A DNA stretch of 64,000 nt from an uncultured Dongia sp. (GCF_936916975.1 NZ_CAKZGO010000007.1:62001-126000), one strand, 5' to 3'; shown: positions 15,478 through 24,635, numbered from the stretch's first letter. Program-made: numbers and translations. The notes: generated by a model not told the origin, from the letters alone.

Positions 15478-16344
15478 TCACGGCTTCGACAGGGGCTGCA
15501 TAAGGGACGACGTATCCCAGCGGCCACCGCCGCGCTTCTGGACGCGGGCATAAAACTGATCGACCAGGGCCGTAACCGGCAATTGCGCGCCGTTGCGCTT
15601 GGCTTCGGCGAGACAGATGCCGAGATCCTTGCGCATCCAATCGACGGCGAAACCAAACTCAAACTTGCCCTCTAGCATGGTGAGGGCGCGGTTTTCCATC
15701 TGCCAGGATTGTGCGGCACCCTTCGAGATCACCTCGACCACCTTGGCGCCGTCGAGGCCGGCAGCCTGCGCGAAATGCATGCCCTCGGCCAAAGCCTGAA
15801 CCAGGCCGGCGATGCAGATCTGGTTGACCATCTTGGCGAGTTGTCCTGAGCCCGCAGCGCCCAGCAGGACGCAGGCGCGGGCGTATGAATCAATGACCGG
15901 CTTGGCACGGTCGAAATCTTTCTGTGCACCGCCGACCATGACGGTGAGCTTCCCATTCTCGGCTCCCGCCTGCCCGCCGGAGACCGGCGCATCGAGGAAA
16001 CCGATTCCGGCCTTGCCTGCAGCTTCGTTGATTTCGCGGGCCACTTCGGCGGATGCCGTGGTGTGATCGACGAACAGCGTGCCCTTGCCCATGCCGGCGA
16101 AGGCGCCGTTCTCGCCATAGACGATGGAGCGCAGATCGTCATCATTCCCGACGCAGGCGAACACGATCTCCGCACCCTTGGCGGCCAAAGCCGGCGTAGT
16201 AGCGGAGGTGCCGCCATGGGTCTCGACCCATTTCGCGGCCTTGGCGGCCGAGCGGTTGTAGACCGTGACGTCATGGCCGTTGCGCTTGAGATGCCCTGCC
16301 ATCGGGAAGCCCATGACACCGAGACCCAGGAATGTGACTTTCAT
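15478..16344 (-). CDS. NAD(P)-dependent 3-hydroxyisobutyrate dehydrogenase-family oxidoreductase
   Basis: A 288-residue beta-hydroxyacid dehydrogenase. The N-terminal Rossmann motif is 'FLGLGVMGFPMAGHL', the substrate-binding signature is 'FLDAPVSGGQAGAENG' (about residues 115-130), and the catalytic Lys lies in 'GQLAKMVNQICIAG' (about 165-178). Family members oxidise 3-hydroxyisobutyrate, tartronate semialdehyde or similar short acids, or reduce succinic semialdehyde/glyoxylate; the sequence alone does not decide. It is last in a long minus-strand series, 9 bases after the IMPase gene. Confidence 0.88.
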   Translation of the reverse strand: MKVTFLGLGVMGFPMAGHLKRNGHDVTVYNRSAAKAAKWVETHGGTSATTPALAAKGAEIVFACVGNDDDLRSIVYGENGAFAGMGKGTLFVDHTTASAEVAREINEAAGKAGIGFLDAPVSGGQAGAENGKLTVMVGGAQKDFDRAKPVIDSYARACVLLGAAGSGQLAKMVNQICIAGLVQALAEGMHFAQAAGLDGAKVVEVISKGAAQSWQMENRALTMLEGKFEFGFAVDWMRKDLGICLAEAKRNGAQLPVTALVDQFYARVQKRGGGRWDTSSLMQPLSKP

Positions 16345-16353
16345 TTTCTGCCC

Positions 16354-17199
16354 CTACTTTTCGCCGAACAGCTTCGTGTGCACGTCGCGCCATACATTGT
16401 GACTGCTGGCGGCGAGGATGCCGGCGGCCTGCAGCGCCTGGCTCGGTCGGTAGCTTTCGTCGCCGCGGATATAGCCGATATGTCCGCCGAGCTCGCGGAT
16501 GATCATGGCGCCCGGTGCATGATCCCAGGGCATGATGCCGCTGAAAAAGGTGAAGTCGATTTCGCCCTGCGCCATGCGGACGTAGTCGATGCCGGCAGCG
16601 CGGGCACTTTTCACCTGTGTGAGGCGGTCGCGGCGCTGGTCGACCAGTGCCGCAATGCCGGGGACGCCGCGCGAGCCGTAGGCGAGCACACCCTTGGGTT
16701 CCGGGACATGTTTGAACGGGGCGATGGTCCTGCCGTCTATGGTGACACCGGCACCTTTCTCGGCGATGGTCATCTGGCCGGTAATCGGGTGATAGATCCA
16801 GCTCGCCAGGATATCGTCGGCGAGGATGAGCGCCAACATGGAGACGAAGCCTTCGTTGCCGCTGGCAAAGTTGCCGGTGCCGTCGATCGGATCAACCACC
16901 CAAACCGGCGCAGTACCAGCGAGAGCGTGCATCACGGAAGGGTCCTTGGCCGTCGCTTCCTCGCCGACCACGACAGAGCCGGGCAGGATTTTGAGGAGTC
17001 CTGGCGTCAGTGCCAGTTCGGCGGATTCGTCGGCGATGGTGACAAAATCGCCAGGCGATTTCTGGCGCGTGTCGCCCTCTTTCAGATTGCGAAAGCGCGG
17101 CAGAATCTCGATGGCGGCTACTTCACGGATAAGCGTCGCGACAGCTTCCCTGTCGACCTTGGGATGTGCGTCACTCGTCACTTGCGACCTTCGATCCAT
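16354..17199 (-). CDS. Inositol monophosphatase-family phosphatase
   Basis: A 281-residue Mg-dependent sugar/nucleotide phosphatase (FIG superfamily). Metal ligands are visible as 'VVGEEAT' (about residue 76), 'WVVDPIDGTGNFASG' (about 98-112) and 'GIMPWDHAPGA' (about 216-226). Possible substrates are inositol phosphates, histidinol phosphate or 3'-phosphoadenosine 5'-phosphate; the sequence does not distinguish them. It overlaps the preceding small gene by 22 bases in another frame, so the two are probably translated from one message. Confidence 0.88.
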   Translation of the reverse strand: MDRRSQVTSDAHPKVDREAVATLIREVAAIEILPRFRNLKEGDTRQKSPGDFVTIADESAELALTPGLLKILPGSVVVGEEATAKDPSVMHALAGTAPVWVVDPIDGTGNFASGNEGFVSMLALILADDILASWIYHPITGQMTIAEKGAGVTIDGRTIAPFKHVPEPKGVLAYGSRGVPGIAALVDQRRDRLTQVKSARAAGIDYVRMAQGEIDFTFFSGIMPWDHAPGAMIIRELGGHIGYIRGDESYRPSQALQAAGILAASSHNVWRDVHTKLFGEK

Positions 17200-17435
17200 T
17201 CCTTGATGTCGTTCTCGCTATGGAGATAGGCGTCACCGGATTTCACATCGAGGCTCGCTGCCAGGCGCAGCAGGTGCCACATCTGCGGATCGACGGCTTC
17301 CGGATCTTCACTCTCGATATTCTCCTGGACCTCGGCAGCCCATTCGGCAGCGGCGAGGCGGCTGCTGGTGCCCTCGAGCACAGCCATCAGGAGATCGACG
17401 ATCTCCTGATGCGTGGGTACCGGAATTCCAGTCAT
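17178..17435 (-). CDS. Conserved-looking small protein of unknown function
   Basis: An 85-residue acidic, helical protein with no signal peptide or membrane segment. It has 'HQEIVDLLMAVLEG' and 'WAAEVQENIES' helices and a Trp-rich 'QMWHLLRLAASLDVKSGDAYLHSENDIKEWIEG' tail in two pieces. I do not recognise the family. It is placed between hflX and the IMPase gene. Its ATG overlaps the hflX stop by one base (TGATG), and its 3' end overlaps the IMPase start, which supports real translation. Confidence 0.65.
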   Translation of the reverse strand: MTGIPVPTHQEIVDLLMAVLEGTSSRLAAAEWAAEVQENIESEDPEAVDPQMWHLLRLAASLDVKSGDAYLHSENDIKEWIEGRK

Positions 17436-18820
17436 CAACGATCTTCCTTGTTCAAGCTATTGGCCCTATCGGCGCCGGCTTTGTCGCTCCGCTGGCGTTC
17501 GAAACGCTGCACGTCTTCGGGCGCCAGACGCACGGTAATGTCGGTGAAATCTTCCTCATCCACGCGGCCCAGCACTTCGCCATGACTGTAGAGCCAAGCC
17601 TGCGCTGCACCTTCGTCATGGCCGAGGCGGTAGGTCTCGACGGTCCGCTGTGCGGCCAGGCGTGCATCGACCGCGGCCAACAGTGCGTCAACACCGGCAC
17701 CCGTGAGAGCCGAGATCGGCATCTGGCGCGCATCTCGGCTGGCCTGTGCCAGCAGGGCTTCGCGGGCTGGTTCGTCGAGAAGATCGGTCTTGTTGAGAAT
17801 CTCGAACATCGCTTCGGTGATCTCGGAACCGAGGCCGAGGCCGGCCAACACCGCCTCGACATCGGCCTTCTGACCATCTGTCTCCGGATGGGCCACATCG
17901 CGGACATGGAGGATGACGTCGGCTTCCAGAACTTCTTCGAGCGTCGCCCGGAAGGCCGCTACCAGTTCGGTCGGCAGGTCGGAGATGAAACCCACGGTGT
18001 CGGAGAGAATGATCTCTCGCCCCGAGGGCAGGTGTACCCGCCGCATGGTGGGGTCGAGCGTCGCGAACAACAGATCCGCCGCCATCACCGAGGCGTTGGT
18101 GAGGCGGTTGAACAAGGTTGACTTGCCGGCGTTGGTGTAGCCCACCAGCGCCACCACTGGATAGGGCACGCGCTTCCGCGCCTGGCGATGCAGCGCACGG
18201 GTGCGCTTCACATCCTCCAGATCCTTCTTGATGCGCACGATGCGCTCGTCGATCAAGCGGCGATCCATTTCGATCTGGCTTTCGCCAGGGCCGCCGATGA
18301 AGCCGAAGCCGCCGCGCTGGCGTTCAAGATGGGTCCAGGAACGGACCAGCCGGCTGCGCTGATAGGATAGCGCCGCGAGCTCGACCTGCATCTGGCCTTC
18401 ACGGGTGCGGGCGCGTTCGCCAAAGATCTCCAGGATGAGGCCGGTCCGGTCGATGACCTTTGCCTTCCATTCGGTCTCCAGGTTGCGCTGCTGCACGGGG
18501 GTCAGCGCCGCGTCGAAGACGATGAGGTCGATCTCGTCCGCCGTGATACGCTCGGCAATGCGCTCAACGTTGCCCGAGCCCATCAAGGTATTGGGCTTGG
18601 GATCGTTGATGCGCACGCATTCTGCTGCAGCGACATTGAGGTCGATGGCACGAGCCAGACCGCAAGCTTCCTCAAGCCGGGATTCTGGGGTGCGGCCGCC
18701 GCTATATTGCGCCCGCGGCCCGGTCTTGAAGACCGGGTGGATAACCAGCGTGCGATCGCCATGGCGGATACCGTCGAGGTCGAGATGTGCCCCGCCGGTC
18801 TGTTCAATGGTTGCCGTCAA
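17435..18820 (-). CDS. hflX: GTPase HflX
   Basis: A 461-residue ribosome-associated GTPase that splits stalled or heat-damaged 70S ribosomes. The N-terminal HflX domain includes 'AALTPVQQRNLE' and the glycine-rich 'GFIGGPGESQIEMDRR' (about residues 178-195). The G domain has G1 'GYTNAGKST', G2/G3 'FATLDPT' and 'DTVGFISDLP', and G4 'NKTD'. It follows hfq by 28 bases, the same order as in other proteobacteria, and is coupled to the downstream small gene. Confidence 0.96.
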   Translation of the reverse strand: MTATIEQTGGAHLDLDGIRHGDRTLVIHPVFKTGPRAQYSGGRTPESRLEEACGLARAIDLNVAAAECVRINDPKPNTLMGSGNVERIAERITADEIDLIVFDAALTPVQQRNLETEWKAKVIDRTGLILEIFGERARTREGQMQVELAALSYQRSRLVRSWTHLERQRGGFGFIGGPGESQIEMDRRLIDERIVRIKKDLEDVKRTRALHRQARKRVPYPVVALVGYTNAGKSTLFNRLTNASVMAADLLFATLDPTMRRVHLPSGREIILSDTVGFISDLPTELVAAFRATLEEVLEADVILHVRDVAHPETDGQKADVEAVLAGLGLGSEITEAMFEILNKTDLLDEPAREALLAQASRDARQMPISALTGAGVDALLAAVDARLAAQRTVETYRLGHDEGAAQAWLYSHGEVLGRVDEEDFTDITVRLAPEDVQRFERQRSDKAGADRANSLNKEDR

Positions 18821-18848
18821 TTTCCAACTTTCGTGGCTAAAACGCCTC

Positions 18849-19100
18849 TCAGGCCTCGTCGCCCTCTTTCACGGGCTCGAACAGCTGGATCGGCGTACCC
18901 GGCATGATGGTCGAAATCGCGTGCTTGTAGACCAGCTGGACATGGGAGTCGCGGCGGAGCAGCACGGAGAAATTGTCGAACCATGTGACGATGCCCTGCA
19001 ATTTCACACCATTGACCAGGAAGATCGTGACCGGGATCTTGTTCTTGCGGATATTGTTGAGGAAGACGTCCTGGACGCTTTGTGATTTTTCGTTTGCCAT
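18849..19100 (-). CDS. hfq: RNA chaperone Hfq
   Basis: An 83-residue Sm-like protein forming hexameric rings that pair small RNAs with mRNAs. The Sm1 core '[17 protein letters not shown]' and the Sm2 signature 'YKHAISTI' (about residues 59-66) are intact, as is the proximal-face 'WFDNFSVLL'. A good ribosome-binding site, AAAGGATAGG, precedes the ATG. It sits between the HAD gene and hflX in the dusB-ntr-hfq-hflX series; the 178-base upstream spacer may hold its own promoter. Confidence 0.97.
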   Translation of the reverse strand: MANEKSQSVQDVFLNNIRKNKIPVTIFLVNGVKLQGIVTWFDNFSVLLRRDSHVQLVYKHAISTIMPGTPIQLFEPVKEGDEA

Positions 19101-19231
19101 CGTCCTATCCTTTTCTCGTTGGGCCTGTTTTGGGCCATTTCGTTATTTGGCGGTATTCCATCATACGCCCCGGGCACGACTATCCCGGCCGCAATGATGG
19201 CCCTGACCTAGAGGTTGGGTAACACAGAACT

Positions 19232-19253
19232 TGACAGAATGAAATCTCTGTCA
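19232..19253. terminator. Inverted repeat between HAD and hfq genes
   Basis: TGACAGA-N8-TCTGTCA, with perfect 7-bp arms, begins 26 bases downstream of the HAD stop and about 130 bases upstream of hfq. It could be a weak terminator for the transdat/HAD message or an operator for hfq. There is no clear T-run on either strand. Confidence 0.3.
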
Positions 19254-19278
19254 GTCCGGGTCGGTGTGCGGAATCGGC

Positions 19279-19944
19279 TTAAAGAGCCTTGAGCGCGGCC
19301 TGAAGTCCTGAAAGTGCAGGAAAATAGTGCTGTGGTACAGCCTCGCCGAACTCGCCACGTTGCGGCGCCTGGGGGCGGATCAGGACGGGCACGCAGCCAT
19401 TGTTGTGCCCGCAGATGAGGTCGATATCAGTATCGCCGATGAACCAGACATGCGGGCCGGGCTGCAACTTGGCCGGATCGAGGGCCAGTTGCACATGTTC
19501 GCGGGCTGGTTTGTCCTTGGCCGCATCCCCGGCACCGGCGAGCGCGGTGAAATACTTGTCCCAGCCCAGATGGGCCGCTTCCTTGCGGAGGTACGGGCCG
19601 CGCTTGTTGCTGACCACTGCCATGTAGAAGCCGGCACCGGCGGCCCAGGCAAGGAGATCCTCCGCACCCGGCAGCGGTTCAAGCTGCAGGAGATGGAGGC
19701 GCTCGAAGGCGTCGTAGAAGATCTTCTCCGCCTCGTGCCAACGATCGCCGAAGAGGCCCGGGAAACTGTCGCGGAGCGACGCGCGGATGCGGTTTTCGGC
19801 CTCTGAGCGGGACCAGCGTGGATGGCCCATGGCCTCCAGCGTGTCGTTCATGGCGGCATGGATGACGCCCCAGGAATCGACCAGGGTGTTGTCCCAGTCG
19901 AACAACAGGACAGTGGGGCGAGCAATCGGTCCAGTCGCGGTCAT
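19279..19944 (-). CDS. HAD-family hydrolase (phosphoglycolate phosphatase-like)
   Basis: A 221-residue HAD phosphatase. Motif I is 'LLFDWDNTLVDSW' (about residues 13-25), motif II 'MAVVSNKRG', motif III the Lys in 'DAAKDKPA', and motif IV 'WFIGDTDIDLICG'. The helical cap and overall length fit the Gph/PgpH-like group; the substrate is unknown. Its ATG overlaps the stop of the D-amino-acid transaminase by 4 bases, indicating a shared message. A gene of this type between dat and hfq appears part of the local conserved arrangement, but I cannot verify that here. Confidence 0.87.
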   Translation of the reverse strand: MTATGPIARPTVLLFDWDNTLVDSWGVIHAAMNDTLEAMGHPRWSRSEAENRIRASLRDSFPGLFGDRWHEAEKIFYDAFERLHLLQLEPLPGAEDLLAWAAGAGFYMAVVSNKRGPYLRKEAAHLGWDKYFTALAGAGDAAKDKPAREHVQLALDPAKLQPGPHVWFIGDTDIDLICGHNNGCVPVLIRPQAPQRGEFGEAVPQHYFPALSGLQAALKAL

Positions 19945-20804
19945 TTGGCGGCCCGGATCTGGCGGTCGACATTCTCGACATAGATCTCACGCAGTCTCTG
20001 CGTGATCGGGCCGGGCTTGCCGGTGCCGACCGGCTTGCCGTCGATCCTGGTCACCGGGACGACGAAGGAAGAGGACGAGGTGAGAAAGGCTTCGTCGGCC
20101 GTGCGGGCCTCGTCGAGCGTAAAGCTGCGCTCGACAAGCTTGATGCCGGTGCTTTTTACGAGATCGAGCAGCGAGAGGCGCGTGATGCCGCCGAGAATGT
20201 CGTTGGTCTTCGGATAGGTGATCACCTCCCCACCCTTCACGATCCAGGCGTTGGTCGAAGAGCCTTCAGTGACCGTGCCATCCGCCTCGACCAGCCAGGC
20301 TTCAAATGCCTTGGCTTCAACGGCGGCCTGCTTGGCGAGAATGTTAGGCAGTAGCGAAATCGATTTAATGTCGCGGCGCGTCCAGCGGATGTCCGGCTGG
20401 GTGGAAACGGCCACGCCATCATTGATCATGGCCGCCGAGGGCGGGTTGAGGCGCTTGGTGGTGATGACGAGCGCACTCTTGACGCTGGCCGGGAATTTGT
20501 GATCCCGCGGCGCGACACCGCGGGTCACCTGGAAATAGATTATGCCGCGGGTGAGGTTGTTCTTGGCCATCAATTCCCGCAGGATCAGTTTCAGCACCGG
20601 GCGCCTGACCGGCCAAGCGATCTTTAGTTCGCCCAGGGAATAGCCGAGGCGATCAAGGTGTGGCTCTTCGTCGACGAGAACGCCGTCAACAACGGGGACG
20701 ACTTCATAGACGCCGTCAGAAAATTGATAACCACGATCCTCGATATGGACACTGGCCTGACCGTGGGGCACATAGCGGCCGTTGACATAGGCAAGACGGC
20801 CCAT
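19941..20804 (-). CDS. dat: D-amino-acid transaminase-like class IV aminotransferase
   Basis: A 287-residue fold-type IV PLP enzyme that would interconvert D-amino acids and 2-oxo acids. It starts MGRLAYVNGRYVPH and has 'VHIEDRGYQFSDGVYEVV' (about residues 20-37). The PLP Lys lies in 'RRDIKSISLLPNILAK', the phosphate cup in 'VTEGSSTNAWIV', and a C-terminal 'TSSSSFVVPVTRIDG' completes the site. It is placed between ntrX and hfq, 29 bases after ntrX, so it is likely co-expressed with the Ntr genes. Confidence 0.88.
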   Translation of the reverse strand: MGRLAYVNGRYVPHGQASVHIEDRGYQFSDGVYEVVPVVDGVLVDEEPHLDRLGYSLGELKIAWPVRRPVLKLILRELMAKNNLTRGIIYFQVTRGVAPRDHKFPASVKSALVITTKRLNPPSAAMINDGVAVSTQPDIRWTRRDIKSISLLPNILAKQAAVEAKAFEAWLVEADGTVTEGSSTNAWIVKGGEVITYPKTNDILGGITRLSLLDLVKSTGIKLVERSFTLDEARTADEAFLTSSSSFVVPVTRIDGKPVGTGKPGPITQRLREIYVENVDRQIRAAK

Positions 20805-20832
20805 TTTCAGATGATCCTCATGTTACGTGGTC

Positions 20833-22275
20833 TTATGCGCCTTCGGGTTTCAGACCATCCGCTCGGGGGCCGTCGGCTCTGGGGCTGTCAGCGCGGTCGT
20901 TGGTGGTGATGCCGAGCGAGCGCAGCTTGCGGTGCAGCGCCGACCGTTCCATGCCGACGAAATGCGCCGTCCTGGAAATATTGCCGCCGAAGCGAGCGAC
21001 CTGGCTTTCGAGATAGCGCCGCTCGAAAATTTCACGCGCTTCACGCAGCGGCAGCGACATCACCTCCGTGCCTTCGGCGAGTGACGCCGGGGCGATAGAG
21101 ACCGAGCCGATGTCGGGCGGCAACATGTCCGCACGAATTGCCTCGTCCGGCGCGCCGCCGGTCATGATCAGGATCCAGTCGATGACATTGCGCAATTGCC
21201 GGACATTGCCAGGCCATTCATAGGCCTGCAGAATAGCCACCGCATCCTCGGCGAGTTTCCGCGCCGGCAAGCCAGTCTGTTCCGAAGCACGCGCCATGAA
21301 GAAATCGAGCAGGTCGACGATATCGTCCCGGCGCTCTTTCAATGGCGGCAGGCGCATCGGCACCACGTTGAGGCGATAGAATAGATCCTGGCGGAAACGG
21401 CCGGCGGTCATTTCCGATTGCAGGTCACGGGCCGTGGCGGCGATGACGCGGACATCGACTTCGACGCGAGTCTTGCCGCCAACACGTTCAAAGGTCTGTT
21501 CCTGCAGGACACGGAGTATTTTGCCCTGTGTCTCCAGGGGCATGTCGGCCACTTCGTCCAAAAGCAAGGTACCGCCATGGGCCTGTTCCAGGAAGCCGAT
21601 CTTAGCCGAACCTTCGGCCTCCCCGCTGCGCTCCAGGCCGAACAACTCGGTCTCGAGGCGATCCGGATGCATGGTGGCACAATTCAAGACGATGAACGGA
21701 CCGCCGGCGCGCTTGGAACGGCGATGCAGCAGGCGCGCGGCCACTTCCTTGCCGCTGCCCGGGGGACCCGAAAACAGCACGCGGCTCCCGGTAGGTGCGA
21801 CGCGCTCTATGGCAAGGCGCAGTTGCAGGATTGCCTGAGATGAGCCGATGAGGTCACCCTCCCCGCCCGTACGTTGCTTCAGATCCTCAACCTCACGGCG
21901 CAGGCGCGCAGCCTCAAGCGCGCGTTCAATGGTCAATAGCAGCCGGTCGGACTTGAACGGCTTCTCGATGAAGTCATATGCGCCGTTCTTGATAGCTGTG
22001 ACGGCGGTCTCGATATTGCCATGGCCGCTGATCATGATGACGGGCACTTCGGGGAAATCGACTTTGAGGACTTCCAAGAGGCCCATGCCGTCGAGCGTGG
22101 AGTTATTGAGCCAGATGTCGAGAATGATCAGGTTGGGGCGACGGTTGCGCAATTGTGCCAGCGCGAGGTCGCTGTCGCCAGCCTCGCGGGTCTGGAACCC
22201 TTCGTCGCCGAGAATGCCGCTGATCAGCAGACGGATGTCCGCTTCATCGTCGACGATCAAGATGTCGCGCGCCAT
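20833..22275 (-). CDS. ntrX: Response regulator NtrX (AAA+ type, lacks GAFTGA)
   Basis: A 480-residue regulator paired with NtrY. The receiver domain (1-120) has phospho-acceptor Asp53 in 'LDIWLN'. The AAA+ domain has Walker A 'FSGPPGSGKEVAARLL' and Walker B 'GTLLLDEVADMP'. The C-terminal Fis-type helix-turn-helix is 'NISRTAHFVGMERSALHRKL'. The GAFTGA loop needed to contact sigma-54 is missing: after 'ELFGLE' the sequence reads 'RSGEAEGSAKIGF'. It therefore probably acts without sigma-54. It lies 17 bases after ntrY. Confidence 0.93.
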   Translation of the reverse strand: MARDILIVDDEADIRLLISGILGDEGFQTREAGDSDLALAQLRNRRPNLIILDIWLNNSTLDGMGLLEVLKVDFPEVPVIMISGHGNIETAVTAIKNGAYDFIEKPFKSDRLLLTIERALEAARLRREVEDLKQRTGGEGDLIGSSQAILQLRLAIERVAPTGSRVLFSGPPGSGKEVAARLLHRRSKRAGGPFIVLNCATMHPDRLETELFGLERSGEAEGSAKIGFLEQAHGGTLLLDEVADMPLETQGKILRVLQEQTFERVGGKTRVEVDVRVIAATARDLQSEMTAGRFRQDLFYRLNVVPMRLPPLKERRDDIVDLLDFFMARASEQTGLPARKLAEDAVAILQAYEWPGNVRQLRNVIDWILIMTGGAPDEAIRADMLPPDIGSVSIAPASLAEGTEVMSLPLREAREIFERRYLESQVARFGGNISRTAHFVGMERSALHRKLRSLGITTNDRADSPRADGPRADGLKPEGA

Positions 22276-22292
22276 GCTTCGCTGCCTCGCTT

Positions 22293-24632
22293 CTATCTGC
22301 TGGCGATTTGCAGACCGGCCGCCGAGTTTTCGGCGGTCTGGTCAGTGGGTTGGGCAGAATTGGGCTCCTGGGATTGCTGCGCATCGATCGGGAAGGACAA
22401 CGTGATCACAGCACCACCGCCGGCGCGATCCGCCAAAGACAAACGACCACCGTGATCCTCCATGATCTTCTTGACGATCGCGAGTCCCAGCCCCGTGCCC
22501 TTGGTTCGGGTGGTAACATAAGGCTCGGTCAGGCGTTCGCGACCTTCGCTCGGCAACCCTTTACCGTTATCGGCAACGCTCAGCAGCAGCGCATTGGGCT
22601 CGCGTCTTATCCATAAATGGATATGACCCGGCGTCAAGAGTTCTTCAGCGTGGCGGTTACGCCCCTCTTCGAGCCGCCCCTCGATCGCATCGGCAGCGTT
22701 CTGCAACAGGTTGGTCAATGCCCGGTTGAACTGGCTAGAATCACATTGAATCGTGACTGGCGTTTCCGGCAACTCAACCGAGTATTCGATGGTCGGATGG
22801 GCACTTTGCTGGAGGAACACAAGTTCCTTGGCGAGTGCCACCGGGCTTTCGAGATTGAGCACCGGCGCCGGCATGCGAGCAAAGGCGGAGAATTCATCGA
22901 CCATCCGGCCGATGTCGCCGACCTGGCGGATGATGGTATCGGTGCAGACGGTAAAGGTATCCGGATCGTCGGTGATCTGCTTCAGATATCTGCGCTTCAA
23001 CCGCTCCGCCGAAAGCTGGATCGGGGTCAGCGGGTTCTTGATCTCGTGGGCGATGCGCCGGGCGATATCGGACCAGGCGGCCTTCCGCTGCGCCGACAGG
23101 AGTTCGGTCACGTCATCGAAGGTGACGACCAGGCGGGTATGGTCGTCCGCCGCCCCTTCCGATACGACGCGGACATGGAAAGTGCTGGTGGCGCCGTTTC
23201 GGCTCAGCGAGATCTGGCCGTCGGCGGTGCCCGAGGCGCGCCCCTGCGCCTGGGCCAGCAATTCGGCCATCTCCGGAACCAATTCGTCGAGCGACCGGCC
23301 AATACCGTGGTCGAGCTCCTGGCCAAGAAGGTTTGAAGCGGACCGGTTGGCGAAATCCACGATGCCGTTCTCGGTGACACCAATGACGCCGGCCGAGACG
23401 CCGGACAGGATGAGGCCGGTCAGGCGACTACGGTCGTTGAGGTCGCGGTTGGCAGAAATGAGCGCTGCCTGCTGGCTTTGCAGCTGCGAGACCATGACGT
23501 TGAAAGTCCGGCTCAAAGCGGAGAGCTCGTCGTCGCGGGCGCCGACCTTGACGCGGGCCGAGAGATCGCCGCCGCCAATTTTCTGCGCTGCCAAGGCGAG
23601 GCGCGAGAGGGGCTTCACCAGTTTGCTCGCCGAGGAAATCGCGTACCAGATAGCGCCTAAGAGCATCAGCAGAGCTAGGACGCCGTAGATGACGCCAGAG
23701 GTAATCTGCAGGGACGAGCGATCTCTTTCTATTTTACGATAGATCCTGGCGGCATCCTCCGTCCCGCGGACCGCATTCAAGACGCGATCGTCAATCAGAC
23801 GACCGGTGTAGAGATATAGACCGGCAATGGGATCAAGCGACAGCAGCGCACGGACTCTGTCTCGTGTCGGCGAAATGATGATTGCTGTTTCGCCCCTGTC
23901 CGCCTGATCGAAAGACTCCTGCGGTATGTTGAGGTCGAATTCCATCAGTACGCTAAAGCTGGAGCGCGCGACGATTTGCAGGCGGCGATCGACAATCACG
24001 CCTTCCGACAAATCTCGCAGGTTTAGCTGGCGGTCGAAAATTGCCTGGAAACGCTCCGGGTCGCCGATATCGAGAAGGCCGTTCAGCTGCAGTTCGGCGG
24101 CAATGGCCGTCGTATCTGCGCCAATACGTTGCTGAGATTCCGCGAGATAGGAATTGGCGACGTTGAGGGAGGATTCAATGGCGTTTTTTACCCGATCCGA
24201 CAGCCAGGTATTTAGGCCAAAATCCAAAAATGCCACTGAAAATACCGACACGACAATGGTCGGTATGACGGCAATGAGGCCGAACATGAGCACCATGCGT
24301 GCATGGAGCTTGGTGCCGGCCAATCCTTTGCGGCGTCCCAGCCAAAGTAAGACCGACCGTCTGGCAATGATGATCGCCAATGCCAGCGCGACAACGAGAT
24401 CGCCGATCAGCAGCCACCTGACCGTCCGAACCTGTTCGTTTGTATCCCAGACATCGGTCAGAGCGAGGTAAGTAAAAAGACCTAAGACAGCGCCAATAAA
24501 CATCAAGGCGATAGCAAAGATACGCTCTAAATCCACGACCCTGGACCATTGTCGGAAGGCCTTGGTCAGGGATCGCTTGTGAGCACGCTTGACCGTCGCG
24601 GCGTCAGCTGCCTTGGGATCATCCTCGGCCAC
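22293..24632 (-). CDS. ntrY: Membrane sensor histidine kinase NtrY
   Basis: A 779-residue inner-membrane kinase. Three N-terminal hydrophobic segments lie at about residues 35-60, 70-92 and 105-130. A periplasmic region follows, then a further membrane helix (about 310-333), HAMP ('SRLALAAQKIGGGDLSARVKVG' in two parts), a PAS domain, and HisKA with 'RIAHEIKNPLTPIQLSAERL' (H-box). The HATPase domain ends 'GTGLGLAIVKKIMEDHGG'. NtrY/NtrX respond to redox and nitrogen status in alphaproteobacteria. It starts with GTG, immediately after ntrC. Confidence 0.94.
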   Translation of the reverse strand: MAEDDPKAADAATVKRAHKRSLTKAFRQWSRVVDLERIFAIALMFIGAVLGLFTYLALTDVWDTNEQVRTVRWLLIGDLVVALALAIIIARRSVLLWLGRRKGLAGTKLHARMVLMFGLIAVIPTIVVSVFSVAFLDFGLNTWLSDRVKNAIESSLNVANSYLAESQQRIGADTTAIAAELQLNGLLDIGDPERFQAIFDRQLNLRDLSEGVIVDRRLQIVARSSFSVLMEFDLNIPQESFDQADRGETAIIISPTRDRVRALLSLDPIAGLYLYTGRLIDDRVLNAVRGTEDAARIYRKIERDRSSLQITSGVIYGVLALLMLLGAIWYAISSASKLVKPLSRLALAAQKIGGGDLSARVKVGARDDELSALSRTFNVMVSQLQSQQAALISANRDLNDRSRLTGLILSGVSAGVIGVTENGIVDFANRSASNLLGQELDHGIGRSLDELVPEMAELLAQAQGRASGTADGQISLSRNGATSTFHVRVVSEGAADDHTRLVVTFDDVTELLSAQRKAAWSDIARRIAHEIKNPLTPIQLSAERLKRRYLKQITDDPDTFTVCTDTIIRQVGDIGRMVDEFSAFARMPAPVLNLESPVALAKELVFLQQSAHPTIEYSVELPETPVTIQCDSSQFNRALTNLLQNAADAIEGRLEEGRNRHAEELLTPGHIHLWIRREPNALLLSVADNGKGLPSEGRERLTEPYVTTRTKGTGLGLAIVKKIMEDHGGRLSLADRAGGGAVITLSFPIDAQQSQEPNSAQPTDQTAENSAAGLQIASR

Positions 24633-24635
24633 GAT

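Noticed and set aside
16063-17229. 388-codon plus-strand frame
   Set aside because: Antisense shadow of the IMPase and dehydrogenase genes, with no recognisable motif.
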